This document shows positions 45,639-58,678 of a stretch of DNA of 64,000 nucleotides, piece by piece. Location: the NCBI GenBank assembly GCA_038363925.1, contig JAQQWL010000011.1, positions 5,766,001 to 5,830,000 on the forward strand, read 5' to 3'. The notes below the pieces were generated by a model that ran no database searches, was not told where the DNA came from, and was given only the letters and a program-made list of their open reading frames with translations. Within the stretch, counting starts at the first letter, position 1, and the number at the start of each line of letters is the position of its first letter. Source of the DNA: Apiospora phragmitis (lineage: Eukaryota > Ascomycota > Sordariomycetes > Amphisphaeriales > Apiosporaceae). Both the position numbers and the translations under genes were made by a program.

Positions 45639-47681
45639 GATCAAGGATTGCGGACATGGCATCGCTTTTCCAGTTCTGTGTATGTCTTAGAATCCAACCG
45701 AATCAAAGCATTGTCTGCTTACCCGACTCCCTCTATCCAACGAGCCACCATTCCGGTGTCAAGAGAAGCCCGTTACCCTGAAGTAGAAACGGTCTAGGCC
45801 ACGCCTCTATGCAGGACTATGATTCCGCATTTAGTACCTAAGGTAACATGTTGAACAACATTGCCGCAACGAAGCAGCTGGATGATCGAAGAGATGCTTT
45901 TGATCCATTTCGTGGCCATCTGCCAGGTCTTTGTTAGCCCTAGATATCGCCTGGGTACCGTCTCAACGATTTATTGCAGTGCAGCTTTGGATGTTACAGC
46001 CAGCAGGCTTGGTTTTCACAACGCTATCAACTGAGTCGTCTTGGCATGGGCATGTAGCACGCCCCGAGATGGTTTCTATCGGCTTGGCTCGGTCGATTGG
46101 AAATGTGATGCTGCAAGATGCCGCGATTGATTCAATGCGTCTCCTATAGCGGTCCCATGTACTGCGTTGTCTAACTCAACGTCGGGCCTGAGGTTGGGCC
46201 CGTCCTCCAAACTATGAAATGGAGGCAAAGATACACATACCCTTGGGCAGCCGTAGAGGCCGTCGGGGGTCGGAGTTTATAAGTGATGTTACTATGGTCT
46301 TGCGCCGTGCGGTATGCCGTGGTACGATCCACTGTCAACAAGCCGAGGCGGGAGATGACAGGGTAACTTGGTCAATGAACCTATCGACCTGCTTCTTAAC
46401 CAGCTACGTGCGGTCCCGATGCTGGATCTTCCGGCGAAAGCCACCGGGGCACGGCCGGGTTGGACCGAACAAGGCTTGCGGTCGCAGGTGAGGCGGACTA
46501 GTACACACATATCGGACTTTGTTGTGGATTGCAGACACCTGCCCGACAAGATACGGATAGTGTATGCGGAACTTCACTTACAGAGGACTTAGGAAAGGGG
46601 AAATTTGGAATCTAATAGCTCTTAACTCGAGCCCAATGAGTACTGCGCTACTGAAATGCAAAGGCGTGCGATGGTGCCTGAGACGGACCAGGGGTACCCC
46701 GAGGAAGGTGAACAGAGCAGCACGAAAACGGCAATAACAAGCAGAGACGCGTCATGATATAGAATAGGTGTATTGCCGGTCGTATATCTCCATGGATAGG
46801 GGTGTCTCGCCCATGTACCCCCTATTCTATGGTCTTGACCAGACATAACCGCACCCCTTGTGTAAAGAGATCGACATTCGGGCTGATCCTTTATTTGTAC
46901 AGTCAACAGCAATGCAGCTTCGAGAAAGAGCAGGTCCATGTATGATCGTACAGGCGGATCGCGAGCGCCACTCATCATTCAATATATGATATGAATATAC
47001 TCCATTCCTCGTCCGACAGGCGTGGCTTGAAGAGCTGATTTAGTCTCGAAACCCCTCCCATGTATCGGTAGCCGCTGGTGACTACGTCCTCGCAAAGTAC
47101 TCCAAACAACATGCAGCTAGAACTGCGCAAAGCAACATGTGATCCTACGCCTTTCCAGTTCAAGTCCTGGGCAAATGCAGCAACGGACTCGACCGCCCTG
47201 CCAATATCATAAGGATAGTCGACAGATCGAGGCCGCAAAAGTGAGATACCCGTCCCGAGTGAATAAACGCCAAAGAGAGTCTCAAACAAGTAACTGTGTT
47301 TGATCCTGTTCGCACCCATCCAGGTTGTACTTGATCTCGACAACCCCTATCATATACTAATGCATGGCCTCTAAGGGCAACCGTGCTTCTTCATAAAACC
47401 TTTCCATCCAAGAGTCCTGAAACGAGAGTAATAAAAAACATAAAAAGAGGAATATTTCGTAACGCAGACAGTGATAGAAAAAGTGCCGCAATGCAGGAGA
47501 TGTGACGGACAGAGGGTATCAAGCTGACTGATGCTGAATACATGCGAGAAAGACAGATTGCTAACTCGGAACAGCGGGTAGAATAGCACTGCATTTTCTT
47601 TTCCAAACAACCGGGCTCTGGAACAGAAAGAGTTCAGTTGCTATGCGCCCGTAGGAGATGCTAAACGACCGCAAGGCAACG
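45639..47681. other. Intergenic tract downstream of nik1
   Basis: About 2 kb with two adjoining minus-strand frames (46622-46978 and 46975-47343), listed separately as a weak candidate, and a 3' flank rich in A and T near 47390-47470. Nothing else is supported. Confidence 0.45.
46975..47343 (-). CDS. Weak candidate: hypothetical 122-residue frame
   Basis: A minus-strand frame with natural-looking composition (HSYLFETLFGVYSLGTGI, YDIGRAVESVAAFAQDLNW). Its stop abuts the start of a second frame at 46978. I recognise no family, there is no clear leader, and the initiating codon of the first frame is not convincing. It may be a decayed gene, part of an unrecognised spliced gene, or chance. Confidence 0.2.
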   Translation of the reverse strand: MSRSSTTWMGANRIKHSYLFETLFGVYSLGTGISLLRPRSVDYPYDIGRAVESVAAFAQDLNWKGVGSHVALRSSSCMLFGVLCEDVVTSGYRYMGGVSRLNQLFKPRLSDEEWSIFISYIE

Positions 47682-50600
47682 TTAGTTGGTTGCTAAACAG
47701 GTTTCAGGAAGACTCGCATTACGTGCCCTTGCTAGTGGATCCTCCTGGTCTGCTGTCACCAGGTTCGGGCTGGTAATATTGCCCAGCGGCTCTGTCGAAG
47801 TAATAGCTCGAGGTTCTAAACTGGGCCGCGGCACATTTGCTCCGTTCTGGAGATTGTGGTTGCCCTGTTCAGTTGACCGTGCTAATTCGCGTTCGCGGTT
47901 CTTCTCTAGTAGTGCCCCGCCCAGTGTAGCACATTTCAGGATCGTCTGGATAAGATGATTCTGCTGAAGAGGCTTGGAGAGGTACTCGTCCATCTGTGCT
48001 TGTATACACTTTTCACGGTCGCCCATCATGGCGTGCGCCGTCAAGGCGATAATGGGTGTCCGTTGGGCGCCGAGACTCCGTTCGTATTCTCGAATCTTGC
48101 CCGTCGCTTCAAAGCCTCCCTGCGAGTGTTTTCGTTAGTCAAATGGCGACCTCAGGGGCTACGCATAAGGGGAGTCATACCATTATGGGCATCTGGACAT
48201 CCATTAGGATCACATCGAACTTCTTCTCCTTCACCTTCTCCACGGCCTCGAGGCCGTTCCCGACTACTGTCACCACATGGTGATATTTCTCCAAGATCTT
48301 GACGGCTAGCCTCTGGTTCACGCGGTTGTCTTCGGCAAGGAGAATCTCGAAAGACCTTGTGTTATCTGCAAGGGATGGCGTAGCACGATTCTCCAGTGCC
48401 GGAACCATACCGTTCCCGAGATCGATAGGCTTGCAGGGTGTCGTCATGTACGACGTGATACCCAGGTCCAAGCACGATTTCAGGCTGACGTGCACAACAG
48501 GGGCCAACAAGACGATCGGGAGATATTTGAAGTCATCGATGGCTCGTAGGCGCCGAGCTGTCTCGATAGAGTCGACAATGATGACATCGTACGGCGGCTC
48601 ATCAGATCCAAGATCTCGGCTAGGGCCTTCTTGAGTAACGACCACAGGGACCAAGCCGAGACTCTGAAGGATAGAAACAATTTCTTTCCCGAAGCGCGTC
48701 CGTCCCCGGTTGACAAAGAGCACCTGGTGCTCCTTATATGGCTTTAATTGCTTTTCAATCATGGACAAATCGCCATTGGCGAGCTTGACGACGCATGTGA
48801 AATAGAAAGAACTGCCTTTTCCGAACTCGCTTTGCACCCACACGTCACCACCCATTAGGCTGACTAGCCTCTTGGAGATTGAAAGCCCCAGACCAGTACC
48901 ACCAAATTTCCGCGTCATCGAGCCGTCTGCTTGCTGGAATGTGTCGAAGATCAGATCCAGCTTGTCCTGCGGGATTCCTATTCCCGTATCGGAGACGACA
49001 AACTCAAGAGCGTACTCGTTGGGGTGCTTAACCGTAGCGTTTTCGGCCTTGCTAATAGTAAGACTGACCTCACCGTGCTCGGTGAACTTGATGGCGTTGC
49101 CTACAAGGTTGAGGATGATTTGGCGTAAACGGAAAGAGTCTCCCACAACGTAATCTGGCACGGAGTGATCCACGCGGTAGGTGAGATCCAAGAACTTTTC
49201 GTTGGCCTTCACAGCAAGCGTCTTGAGGGCATTGAACACGGTTCCTCGCAGGGTATACGGGATCTCCTCAATCACCATGCGCCTGGCCTCGATCTTGGAC
49301 AAGTCCAGAATGTCATCAATGATGGTCAACAGACTGTTAGCCAAATTGTTCACAATGTTCAGCATTTCTCTCTGATATTGCGTCAGGTCCGTGTCCAATG
49401 TCAACTGAGTCATGCCGATGATGCCGTTCATGGGTGTTCGGATTTCGTGCGACATATTGGCCAGGAATTCAGACTTGGTCTTATTTGCCTGTTCGGCAGC
49501 CTCTCTCGCTTGCGTATTTCGCTGGATACTGTCGCGCAGATTGTACACCATCTGGTTGATCTTTCGCTTCAGCTCATCCATCTCACCCGAGGCTTCAACG
49601 TCGACTAGTTTGGTGAAATTTCCATCGGTAGCAGCATTAGTGATATCGCCAAATGCTCTCACTTGGGTAGTCAAGTTGGTGGCCATGGTGTTCACGTCGG
49701 TAGTGATTTCTTTCCACCTTCCTTTCAGGCCACCCACGTCTGCTTGACCGCCCATCTTGCCGTCGACACCTACGTCCTTGGCGACGCGCTGGACTTCGTT
49801 GCAGAAAATAGATAGTCTGTCAACCATGTTGTTTATGGTCTCCTTTAATACCGCAACTTCACCCTTCGCTGGAACGCGAATCTTTTGGCTCATATCGCCG
49901 TCGGCGATGGCTTGCGTAACCATCGAAATACCTCGCACCTGAGTTGTGAGGTTGGAAGCCATTGTGTTGACATTTTCGGTGAGGTCTTTCCACTTCCCTT
50001 CAACGTCATCGACACGAGCCTGGCCACCAAGAGTGCCGTCTGTGCCGACCTCCCTGGCCACTTTGCTGACCTCGAAAGCAAATGTACTTAAACGGTCCAC
50101 CATAGAGTTGATAGTGTTCTTCAAATCCAAAATCTCGCCCCTGACTTCGACGCCAATCTTCTTAGTAAGGTCGCCTTTAGCCACGGCTGTGGTAACCTTG
50201 GAGATCTCTCGCACTTGGGTGGTCAAGTTCATGGCCATGCCGTTGACATTGTCGGTTAGATCGCGCCAGGTGCCTTGCACGTCATTAACGATAGCCTGGC
50301 CTCCCAGGCGTCCCTCTTGTACCGACCTCTTTGGCAATTTTGGTGACTTCGGAGGCAAATTGCTGGAGCTGGCCAACCATGGAGTTGATGGTAGACTTCA
50401 GCTCGAAGATTTCACCCTTACACTCGGCTTGGACCTTCTGCGTCAGGTCACCTCTCGCGACTGCTGTTGTGACTTTGGCTATATCTCGGACTTGGGTGGT
50501 GAGGTTGTCGGCCATAGCATTGACGTTGACGGTCAGCTCGTTCCACATGCCTTGTACTCCCATTACATCCGCTTGTCCCCCAAGCATTCCCTCGGTTCCG

Positions 50601-51715
50601 ACATCGCGCGCTACACGACTGACTTCCGAAGCAAAGGTGCGTAGTTGGTCAACCATGGTGTTGATAGTTTGTTGAAGTTGTAGGATCTCGCCCTTGGCCG
50701 GTCTTTCGATTTTCTTGGTCAAATCACCATGCGCGACCGCTGTCGTTACAGAAGCGATCTCGCGCACTTGGTCGGTGAGATTTTGGGCCATCACGTTCAC
50801 TGGTAGACATCATTAGCTCATCATGGATAACACTGAAACGAAACAATGCGGATAGCCACTCACCATTGTCAGTAAGCTCTTTCCAGGTACCATCGACGCC
50901 TTCAATCATGGCTTGGCCACCCAGCATGCCGTCAGTGCCGACCTCGCGGGCGACCCGAGAGACTTCACTCGAGAAGACCTGAAGCTGATCCATCATGGTG
51001 TTTATCGTTCGCTTAAAAGTTGTGATCTCTGGGTCCATTTCCACCGAGTTCATCCGCACTCTTTTACTCAAATCACCATGAGCTACAGCGGTGGTGATCT
51101 CGCCAATCTCTCGCAAAGCCTTTTGGAAAGCCTCGTTGGCCTTTTGGTGTTTCCATAGCTCGCGTTCGAGGGTGGCGACACGCTCTCTTCTAGGAGACGA
51201 AGCGCCTTCTCTTGCAGAGCCTTTTGTTCGATCAACTGGGCATTAACGTTGGTCAACTCCTGGCGCTGGTTGTCGAGGAGTTTGGACTGGTCGTCGATAT
51301 GTTCACGTAATCCCTCCAGAGCTTCGTCAGTCAGCGACACGTAGGCCTTTGGGGGCCGATCTTCAGTGCCAACATGGCGAATACTTGGGATCGGTGATAA
51401 CTTAGATCGCATGAGAGACTTGCCGGTAATGGACCTGGGCGAGGATGTCTCTTCACTGAAAAGAGGCTCGACCGTTGTTTCATTGGGTGTAGCCGGGAAA
51501 ACGGGCGCGTTGGCCATGCTGGCCTTGGCCTCGAGATGCTGGACCCTGGCAGCAAGCGCCGACAGCTCCCTCTCGAGAGCATCTTTAGCCGGGCTGGTAG
51601 GTCCTGGAAGTTTTGTCGACGAAGAAGGAGTTACAGTAATGGGTTCTTTGGGGTCACCGGCGGCTATCGTCTTGACTATGGCAGCAGCCGCTGCCAAAGC
51701 CGATTCGTCGGCCAT
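47682..51715 (-). CDS. nik1: Group III hybrid histidine kinase (Nik1/Os-1), two apparent frame breaks
   Basis: Three exons on the minus strand: 51715-50864, 50799-48181 and 48119-47682; introns 64 and 61 nt. The protein would be about 1,302 residues. The start [13 protein letters not shown] matches the usual Nik1 N-terminus. Six tandem HAMP units of about 92 residues follow (VTTAVAxGDLT, then GTDGxLGGQA, then GxWxxLTxNVNxMA). The H-box is [18 protein letters not shown] (His near 735); ATPase boxes are DTGIGIP and [13 protein letters not shown]. The receiver has [22 protein letters not shown] (Asp near 1150) and EYLSKPL. Nik1 is a cytosolic osmosensing kinase controlling the Hog1 pathway and is needed for sensitivity to phenylpyrrole and dicarboximide fungicides. 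The frame breaks are at about 51183-51189 (one base missing; expected [15 protein letters not shown]) and 50317-50318 (one extra base; expected [12 protein letters not shown]). Either alone would truncate the kinase. Confidence 0.92.
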
Positions 51716-52300
51716 GATTCTCATGACACGAATACTCGGCGGTGGGCGAGGTGATTCGGGTTGGATTAGATTTTTGGGCAATAGGTAAGGAGCGAATAAT
51801 CAGGCCTAGCAAAGGCACAAATAATGTCGTGAATCACCAATTCATTGGCAACCGGATCTTGCGAGAAGGTGTAAAGAAAAGCCCCCTTTCGTAAAGAAAA
51901 CCAGAAGAGAATGTTTTTGGTGTGTGCTTATTCCGTGAGGTCGAATTTCATGCCCGGTCCCAGCGATGCGGTCGTTAAGCGGTCGGCGAACGGCTAGCAC
52001 CAGCGGGTAGCCAGCGTGGATGGTAACTGGATAACGACAATGGGACTTCCCGTGAGGTGTGTCGGGAGGGTCGTGGACAGAAACGCAGCCGCTCTTTGTT
52101 TTATCCGATTCAGTCAAACATGTATTAACGAGATGCGATGACAGCAAAAAATGTACGAGTCGCAGCTGAGGTTGTCGAACGGTTGTGATAGTTTTGATGG
52201 TTAAGGGATAGGATGGGAACTTGAAAGTGGAGGTGCTGAGATTCGGGTCGGGATCCCAGATAACTCGAGTTAGGAGCTTGTGTGCCGCAACTGTGATAGT

Positions 52301-52396
52301 GCGTGCGTGCGTGCGTGCGTGTCTCCCAGACTCTCCCTCTCTTTCTCTCTCTGTGTGTGCTTGTGTGTGCGTGTGTGTGTGGTGGTGGTGGTTGTG
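52301..52396. repeat. GTGC/GT-rich microsatellite
   Basis: About five GTGC units, then CTCT-rich sequence, then GT and GTGG runs. A compound simple repeat between genes. Confidence 0.85.
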
Positions 52397-55300
52397 CGTG
52401 TGTGTGGAGGGAGAGGGGAGAGAGAGAGAGTACAGTGTACTTCTGATATTGCCGTCAAATGCAAAAGGTGGGTGGTTCACTGCAGTTATTTGGTGGCTGC
52501 ACCCAAGGCCAAGCGAAGATAAGGCCTAAGAAAACAGGGGCGGTTGAGAAAGCGGAACAGCAGACAAGCCAGACTAAACATGAAAATATGTACTGCCGGC
52601 CGCCAGCCAGTACACGAGAGGAGGGCGAGAAAAAGGGCATGGACATTGTAATGGCATGTCTTTCTGGTACCGCTTTTGCCATTGCCAAAGGGGGGTTTGT
52701 GCTCCCCAAATATGGACCCTGAACTACCTAGCCGCTATCCCAGGATCTTCGAATCTGGGATGGCCCTCGTCTGCCTGCTTCATCGAGTGGTCGCGGTACT
52801 GCCCAATGACCCCGACTCTCCTGTGCTTCTGTGCTTCTGCGCTGTGCCGCCCCAGGTAAGCAGGCAGGCAGGCATACCCTACATAAACAAACGGCGGGAA
52901 GTCAAATTCTTCGAGCTTGTCTGGTTCTGTCAATTGGATTAAGTTAGATGGGTTGACAACCTAAAACGTCTGATGGTAGTAGCTGCGTAGATGCATACAT
53001 CAATAATACGGTACCGTGGGCTGGCAAGCCTGGCAAGCCTCCGCCTCCGATGCAATGTCTGTACGAATGCTACTACTCCTCCTACCAAGTAGTACCAACA
53101 TTAACATGTGAACTTTGAAGTGAGTAGGTTGATTCCAAGATTTGTGCTGGTGCTATGTACGTACGCTTGTTGTATGGCATGGCATGGTATGCCACGGCCA
53201 GCACGAGAACTTGCAAGTTAGTGGTTGTTACTCGACCATGGTCCAGGCTAGGTCTAAGCTAGGTAGGTCTGGTAGGTGTCTACATAGGAGACAGGAGGGT
53301 GGCAGGTGGGCATTCCGATTTGTTGCTATGTACTGTACGCACCCGAGTCACTACCTAGGTATCGTCTATTGATTGATGCCGTCGCATGGTCCTGTCCTCC
53401 TCTCTCTATACCTATGTAGGTATATACTCTGTGTGCCCAATTTCCCGAATGCATACCTAGATAGCCATATTTCGTAATACTGCCTACCCTCTAGGTAGGT
53501 AGATCAAATTGACTTCTCGGCGTATCAGCTTCCCCCTATTCCCCAGACTAACCGACTAACCCTTTTTTACACAAAAACCCTTCCCCCTCCCCCATCTCAA
53601 TCACCTACTGGAGGCTTCGCTGCTGAGGTTGAGGTCGGCGAGAATCCGAAACAGCTCAGCCGCTAGGTTAGCACAGCTTTCAATAATAACAATTCCATGA
53701 CTATCATATTTCCAAGTGTTCCACCGTCGCGAACAGTGAGCATTTGCTTCTGCTTTACTTCATCTGTTTCTTGTTCTTGTTCTTGTTCTTCTTCGTCCTT
53801 CTGGGTTTCTCCCGTCCGCCACACATACGCACACGCACACATCATCACCAGAAAGCCCATCAAGATTGCTGTTTGAACGCAAGCAACTCAACCAGTCAGC
53901 GAGCCGCTTCGGAATCTTATGGCCGTTCTGTGGGTCGACGGTTCCAGTCACTGCACGAAGAAAGTTGCTGGCAGGCTGGCTCGTGGCATCTTTGGCTGTT
54001 CAATGTTGTGTTCCACTCAGCGCATCTCGGCAAAGTCTAGTTCGCTGTCAGCGACCCCATTTCGAGAGAAGACCCCATAATTCCCATTGGAGTCGAGTGC
54101 CAGAATGTGCCTGGTGCGAGCATGCTAGGTGTGGTGTGTGTACTGTACCTGTTAGGCGAGCCATACTTGATACTGCTCCAGCTGCATTGTACATGAATAT
54201 ACTGCTAAAAGGTGTATGGACAATGGTCATCTGCGACTCTATGCTCGTATGAGAAAGTTGCACAATTTATGTGCCAGGCTGAGGGGTGATGATTTGACTC
54301 CTCTGCAGTCAACCAACCGGTACCACGTCGTCCAAGGAAGCCGGGTGTCTTGACAATAAATTTCATTCACTGGACCTATGCAAAATCCGGCAGCAACATA
54401 AAACGAGAAACAGCCTGAAAAGTTCTGCCCCCATATTGCCTTCTCTGGCTATGGTTGGATATCACATTGGCAAGCCACCTCCACAAGCCAAGACCCGCTT
54501 TCTGCTTTTGGGCAAGCCGGACCCATCCATACCATACGTAGGTACATACCTTGCGATGTATTCTTCAACCATTCCGCCCTTCAGAGCAGTTTCTGTTCAG
54601 AGACAGAAGGAATGTGCCCTGTACTGATTATAGGTATTTGCTTTTTGGGGGAGCGGGAATCTAGGTATCTGTTTGTGCTGGATACACGTCCACTACCTTC
54701 GCGGGTTAAGAAATAATCGGTCAAATAGGGCAGATTTAGTGCTCTCTGTCGAGGTATCTCAATACGTAAGATGCATGCTTTTACTGGTACTCTGCAGACG
54801 TATGTACATAATTGGCCCCTGGTCCAGGTTTACGGACAGTCCTCCCGACTCCTAGGTATGCAATGGATAGCTCATGGTCCGAAGATTCGGGTAGAAGCAC
54901 TGTGCAAAGTCAATGGGAGTGACCAATGGCGGGGGTCTAAGACATGATACGAGTCTGTTGTCTGTTTTGATCAAATGGCAATTGATGGTGGCCGTCGCCG
55001 TTAAAGGCGTAGGCACAGGCACGCCTTCACCCCATGCCGCTTAACCGGTTCTTGGTGGCTGGGGGGCACAAAAGTCAAAAACGAAAAAATTGGTTTTCCT
55101 GAGCTACCACTCACTGTTTCCGGCATCCAGCTTTGCTACGTGATCGCAGCCAGTCTTGTCTTTATAGTCGGCGGTACACCTGAGCATGTCGCTGCCCAAA
55201 GTGAAGAGCAGGAAGGCCGACGGGCGAATTGCATATGCAGGGAGAAAGCATATCAATTGGTCTCGAATTGAAGGGAAGTGGGAAGGGGCGTCGTTCGTGT

Positions 55301-58167
55301 GGCAAAAGCCCCCTCAGCCCATCGAGCCATCCAGCAATTTAGGCCGTTGATCGACATGATTGAAAAAGGTCATGCCCAAACATGGACTCCTTTTTTTCCC
55401 TTTGTCTCTCCCAGCTGCCGATCTATCTGGTCCTGCAGGAGTTATCTGGCCAGCTTTTGGGCCATCTATTATATTACAACGTTCAAAGTTGTTTCATCTC
55501 ACAAGACAGATCTCTTCCCCTGGCCCTTCAATCTCACAACAATCGTGACCCCAAGACCCTGAATCTGTGACCCCTCCACATGACGTAATCGTGCATGCCT
55601 AAGCCAGGTGGCCCCGTCTCTGGCAGGCATCGTCCGAGCAATGATCCCAATATAACCCGACACCTAATATGTAGCGCTGCCAACAGCACCTCGAGATGTT
55701 GCGATAGCCTTGACCCATGCTAACCAAGCTGTTTCGTCGGCAAGGCAAGGCTGAACGAGTGAGAGCGGGCAGCGAGTGAAGCGCTCTTCACTACCGCTAC
55801 TGCTGCTGCTCGGCCTGTCTTCTGACCTGTCGTATCCATGTGCGGGAGGATGCAGCACAGGGCAGGATAGATCATAGGACAGGACAGGGTCCATAAAAGC
55901 CGGAAAACTTCGCTGAACTCATTCTGGAAGGACCCTTATGAAACATGGCACAAAAATGGCCAAATGTGAACCTGTTGCGGGTCCTTTTTCCATCACAAGC
56001 CTGAGCCGGTTCTTGACCTAAAAGCTAGCGGTCAGTTAGGTATTATTGCCCGCCAACCCACGACACTTCAAATGGACCTCGCACCTCGGTCCGTCTCTGG
56101 AGACGCGAGCGCCTTGTTCCTTTGATCAACCCTGGATTTCTTCTCGTAGCGGTATTTGCTTCATGTACCGCCATCCGCAACCGTCAACGGCGGTAACGGG
56201 CGGCCTCTTACTAGACCGGCATAAGGGGGCAAGGCAGGCTATGAGGCCCGGAAGCCCGGCGTTCTGGCATCTCCGGATTATTGACTGGCAGACCAATTTC
56301 CGAAACAAAACAGTTGGCGGATCAAAACGGCCTTGTTCTAACCTTAATGTTTGTTCAACGGCAGCACGCGTTAACAAAGAGTGGTGATCCCTGATCCTCT
56401 GCCTCGATCTGAGCCAAGAGATTATCATATCCTCTTTTCCCCCATGGATCTAACTGATGTGGCCAAACTGTCGTTTCACCGGCCGCACCGTTGGAGAGGC
56501 ACAAGGCACAAGGCGCCAGGCACGAGGCACATAGCTCAACTTCTCAAGGGATTGCAGACCGCCAAATTGTGGTCTGGTCTGGTCTAGTAGCCAAAGGCAA
56601 CCCAAGGCCCCGCTTCTCCTGTTAACAAGGAGCCCGCAGCTCCAGCTGCCCGCCATGCCGCTCGGGGCGGGCTCAGTGCATCATGTAGAAGTGGCTCGCT
56701 CCCAGGTGCCAGCCAGCCAGCCAGCAGTACCCGTCGCGGCGGCTGCGGCCAAGGCAGAGAAAAGCTGCATGCTCGAGTGCCGATCTGAGTATGCACACAC
56801 ATACACTGCCCAGTGTTTCAGACTGTCAAGGAGTAACCCGTATATGGCGATTAATCGACGTTCTATTCACGTGGTGAAGATGGGAAAGGCCGTGATTCGA
56901 CTGGCTTTTGCCGACACTTGGGCTAGCTAGCCTGGTAGCTGGGGGTCGTTGTTGTCCACAACCCCTGCAACTCATCCCATCTTTTTTGTGTGTTTTTTTT
57001 TCCTCCCCCCCCTCCCCTCGAGGACTTTTTTGGGGTCTTTGTCGATTTCCCAATCTCAAGATGGGAGTCAAGAGCCAGTCGAGGCCCAACGGCCATGCTC
57101 GCACATCCCTACCTGTAACGACTTGTCTGGCGGGATGCGACCGTATGATGGCCCCTCCTCCTTGGAGCTTCCTTGGAGGAGGACAGCATCTCGTGCGTGG
57201 TATCGCCCGAGTGGAAGCCCCGGGTCGCTGCATATGCCCCTCGGCCTAAGCCGGAGCTCTACTTGTGAAGAATCGGGACGCAAGCCGCTGTGCCAAATTT
57301 CAAACAAAATGCCTTGGAAGTTGAAACGGGGAAACCAGGATGCAAGCCAACATATTTCCATATTCGCGATTGATAAGCCTGGTTCTACACAAGTCTAGGT
57401 CTCATACGCCTCAAAGTATATCTACACAGATCACCCCTTGGTGGCATATGCCGCTCGACTTTGTTATCCCACACGAGCCCGCAATATATGTACATATTGT
57501 ATGTAAAAAACCAGCATGAACTATGTAACTATCAGCACGTGGTCTAGGCGTGCAAAGCAAAGAAAACCCGGACAAAACATTAGGTTATGTGTAGGGATAC
57601 ACCATGGGACACCATGGGACACCCAGGAGTAACGATCGATCAAGAGTGCCTAACTGCCGGGTCCAAATTTTGGATATCTGTTCGCCACAGTCCTCTTTAA
57701 TCAGCCACCTCATGGTAGTCCCTGGCAGCTTTGCTCACCGTCGACTGTTCCCTATGCGGAGTGAGCGAATCGCGGTACTACCGAACACGATTCATGCATG
57801 AGCGTTGTTCGGCGCACAGGTCGTAAGGCGGAACGTTGTTTTTCTGTGTGGTTGAAATTCACCGTCCCACTGTAATCCTTCCTCATCTGCATGACCATGC
57901 GAGATAATAACCTTTTCCATCTTGGGGCATGAGCAATTCTGCGGTCGAGGCTATCGCAGGGCAAATGATTCAGCTTGGGACTTGGATATATCCCAGCCCC
58001 TGAGCACATGTAGTTACAGAGCACAGCGCGAATCGACCCGAGAGAGTTAAGAGAATCGTACTACAGAAGACTCGGATGTATGTGCATGAGTTTGATTAAT
58101 TATGAAAAGGCCCAAAGGGAATCGCGATCAACCAAAAATGCCTTGCCATCATGAGGGTATAGAATAA

Positions 58168-58201
58168 CGACAAGATGATGATGACGACAAGATGATGATG
58201 A
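58168..58201. repeat. 17-bp tandem duplication
   Basis: Two exact copies of ACGACAAGATGATGATG followed by ACGACG, upstream of nothing recognisable. A simple local duplication. Confidence 0.85.
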
Positions 58202-58678
58202 CGACGTCCGAATGAATCACCGACTAACAATAGCCGCATGGGGAAAGGAAACACTAACGCCGATACGCTTCGCTCCTCACACACACCTCGTCTCTCAGTC
58301 ACCCCTTTCCCTAATGCGCCACTATGTAAACATTCTGCAGTTCGGGAAGGGGCTGAAGTTTGGATGTAAAGTCACAGCTCGGAGCTTCCCATCCCTAGTG
58401 TCCCTGTCGCTTCCCACATGGCATAGTAATACCATGTTCGAACAACGTGAAATGGTGTCATGCCTGCCTAGCCAGGCCATACCCCCAATCCCATCAGAGC
58501 TGGTAAGCATGTCCCGGTCTGTCTCCGGGAACAGCAAGTTTGGATGGCCGTCCCGAGTCATGCCCCCGCAGTGTGCCGCCCCATCTGGCATCCACCGCCC
58601 ATACCAGCGGTACCACAGTCGTAACGCTTGTACGTCGTAAAGAGTATGCTGTTCGCCAAGATGCCATGGAAGGAGGTT

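Larger units (their letters stand above)
51716..58678. other. 7-kb tract with no supported gene
   Basis: The left end is the nik1 promoter and leader. The rest is ordinary-composition DNA with many stops on both strands and no recognisable domain. It includes a GTGC/GT-rich microsatellite (52300-52400), an unusual density of TACCTA/TAGGTA words (53240-53510, 54535-54860), pyrimidine runs near 56985-57020 and a 17-bp duplication at 58168-58201. No tRNA, LTR or transposase was seen. A decayed repeat or a non-coding RNA gene cannot be excluded. Confidence 0.5.

Noticed and set aside
49946..50644. 232-codon plus-strand frame opposite the Nik1 HAMP array
   Set aside because: Its apparent internal repeats merely mirror the HAMP repeats of the real minus-strand gene.
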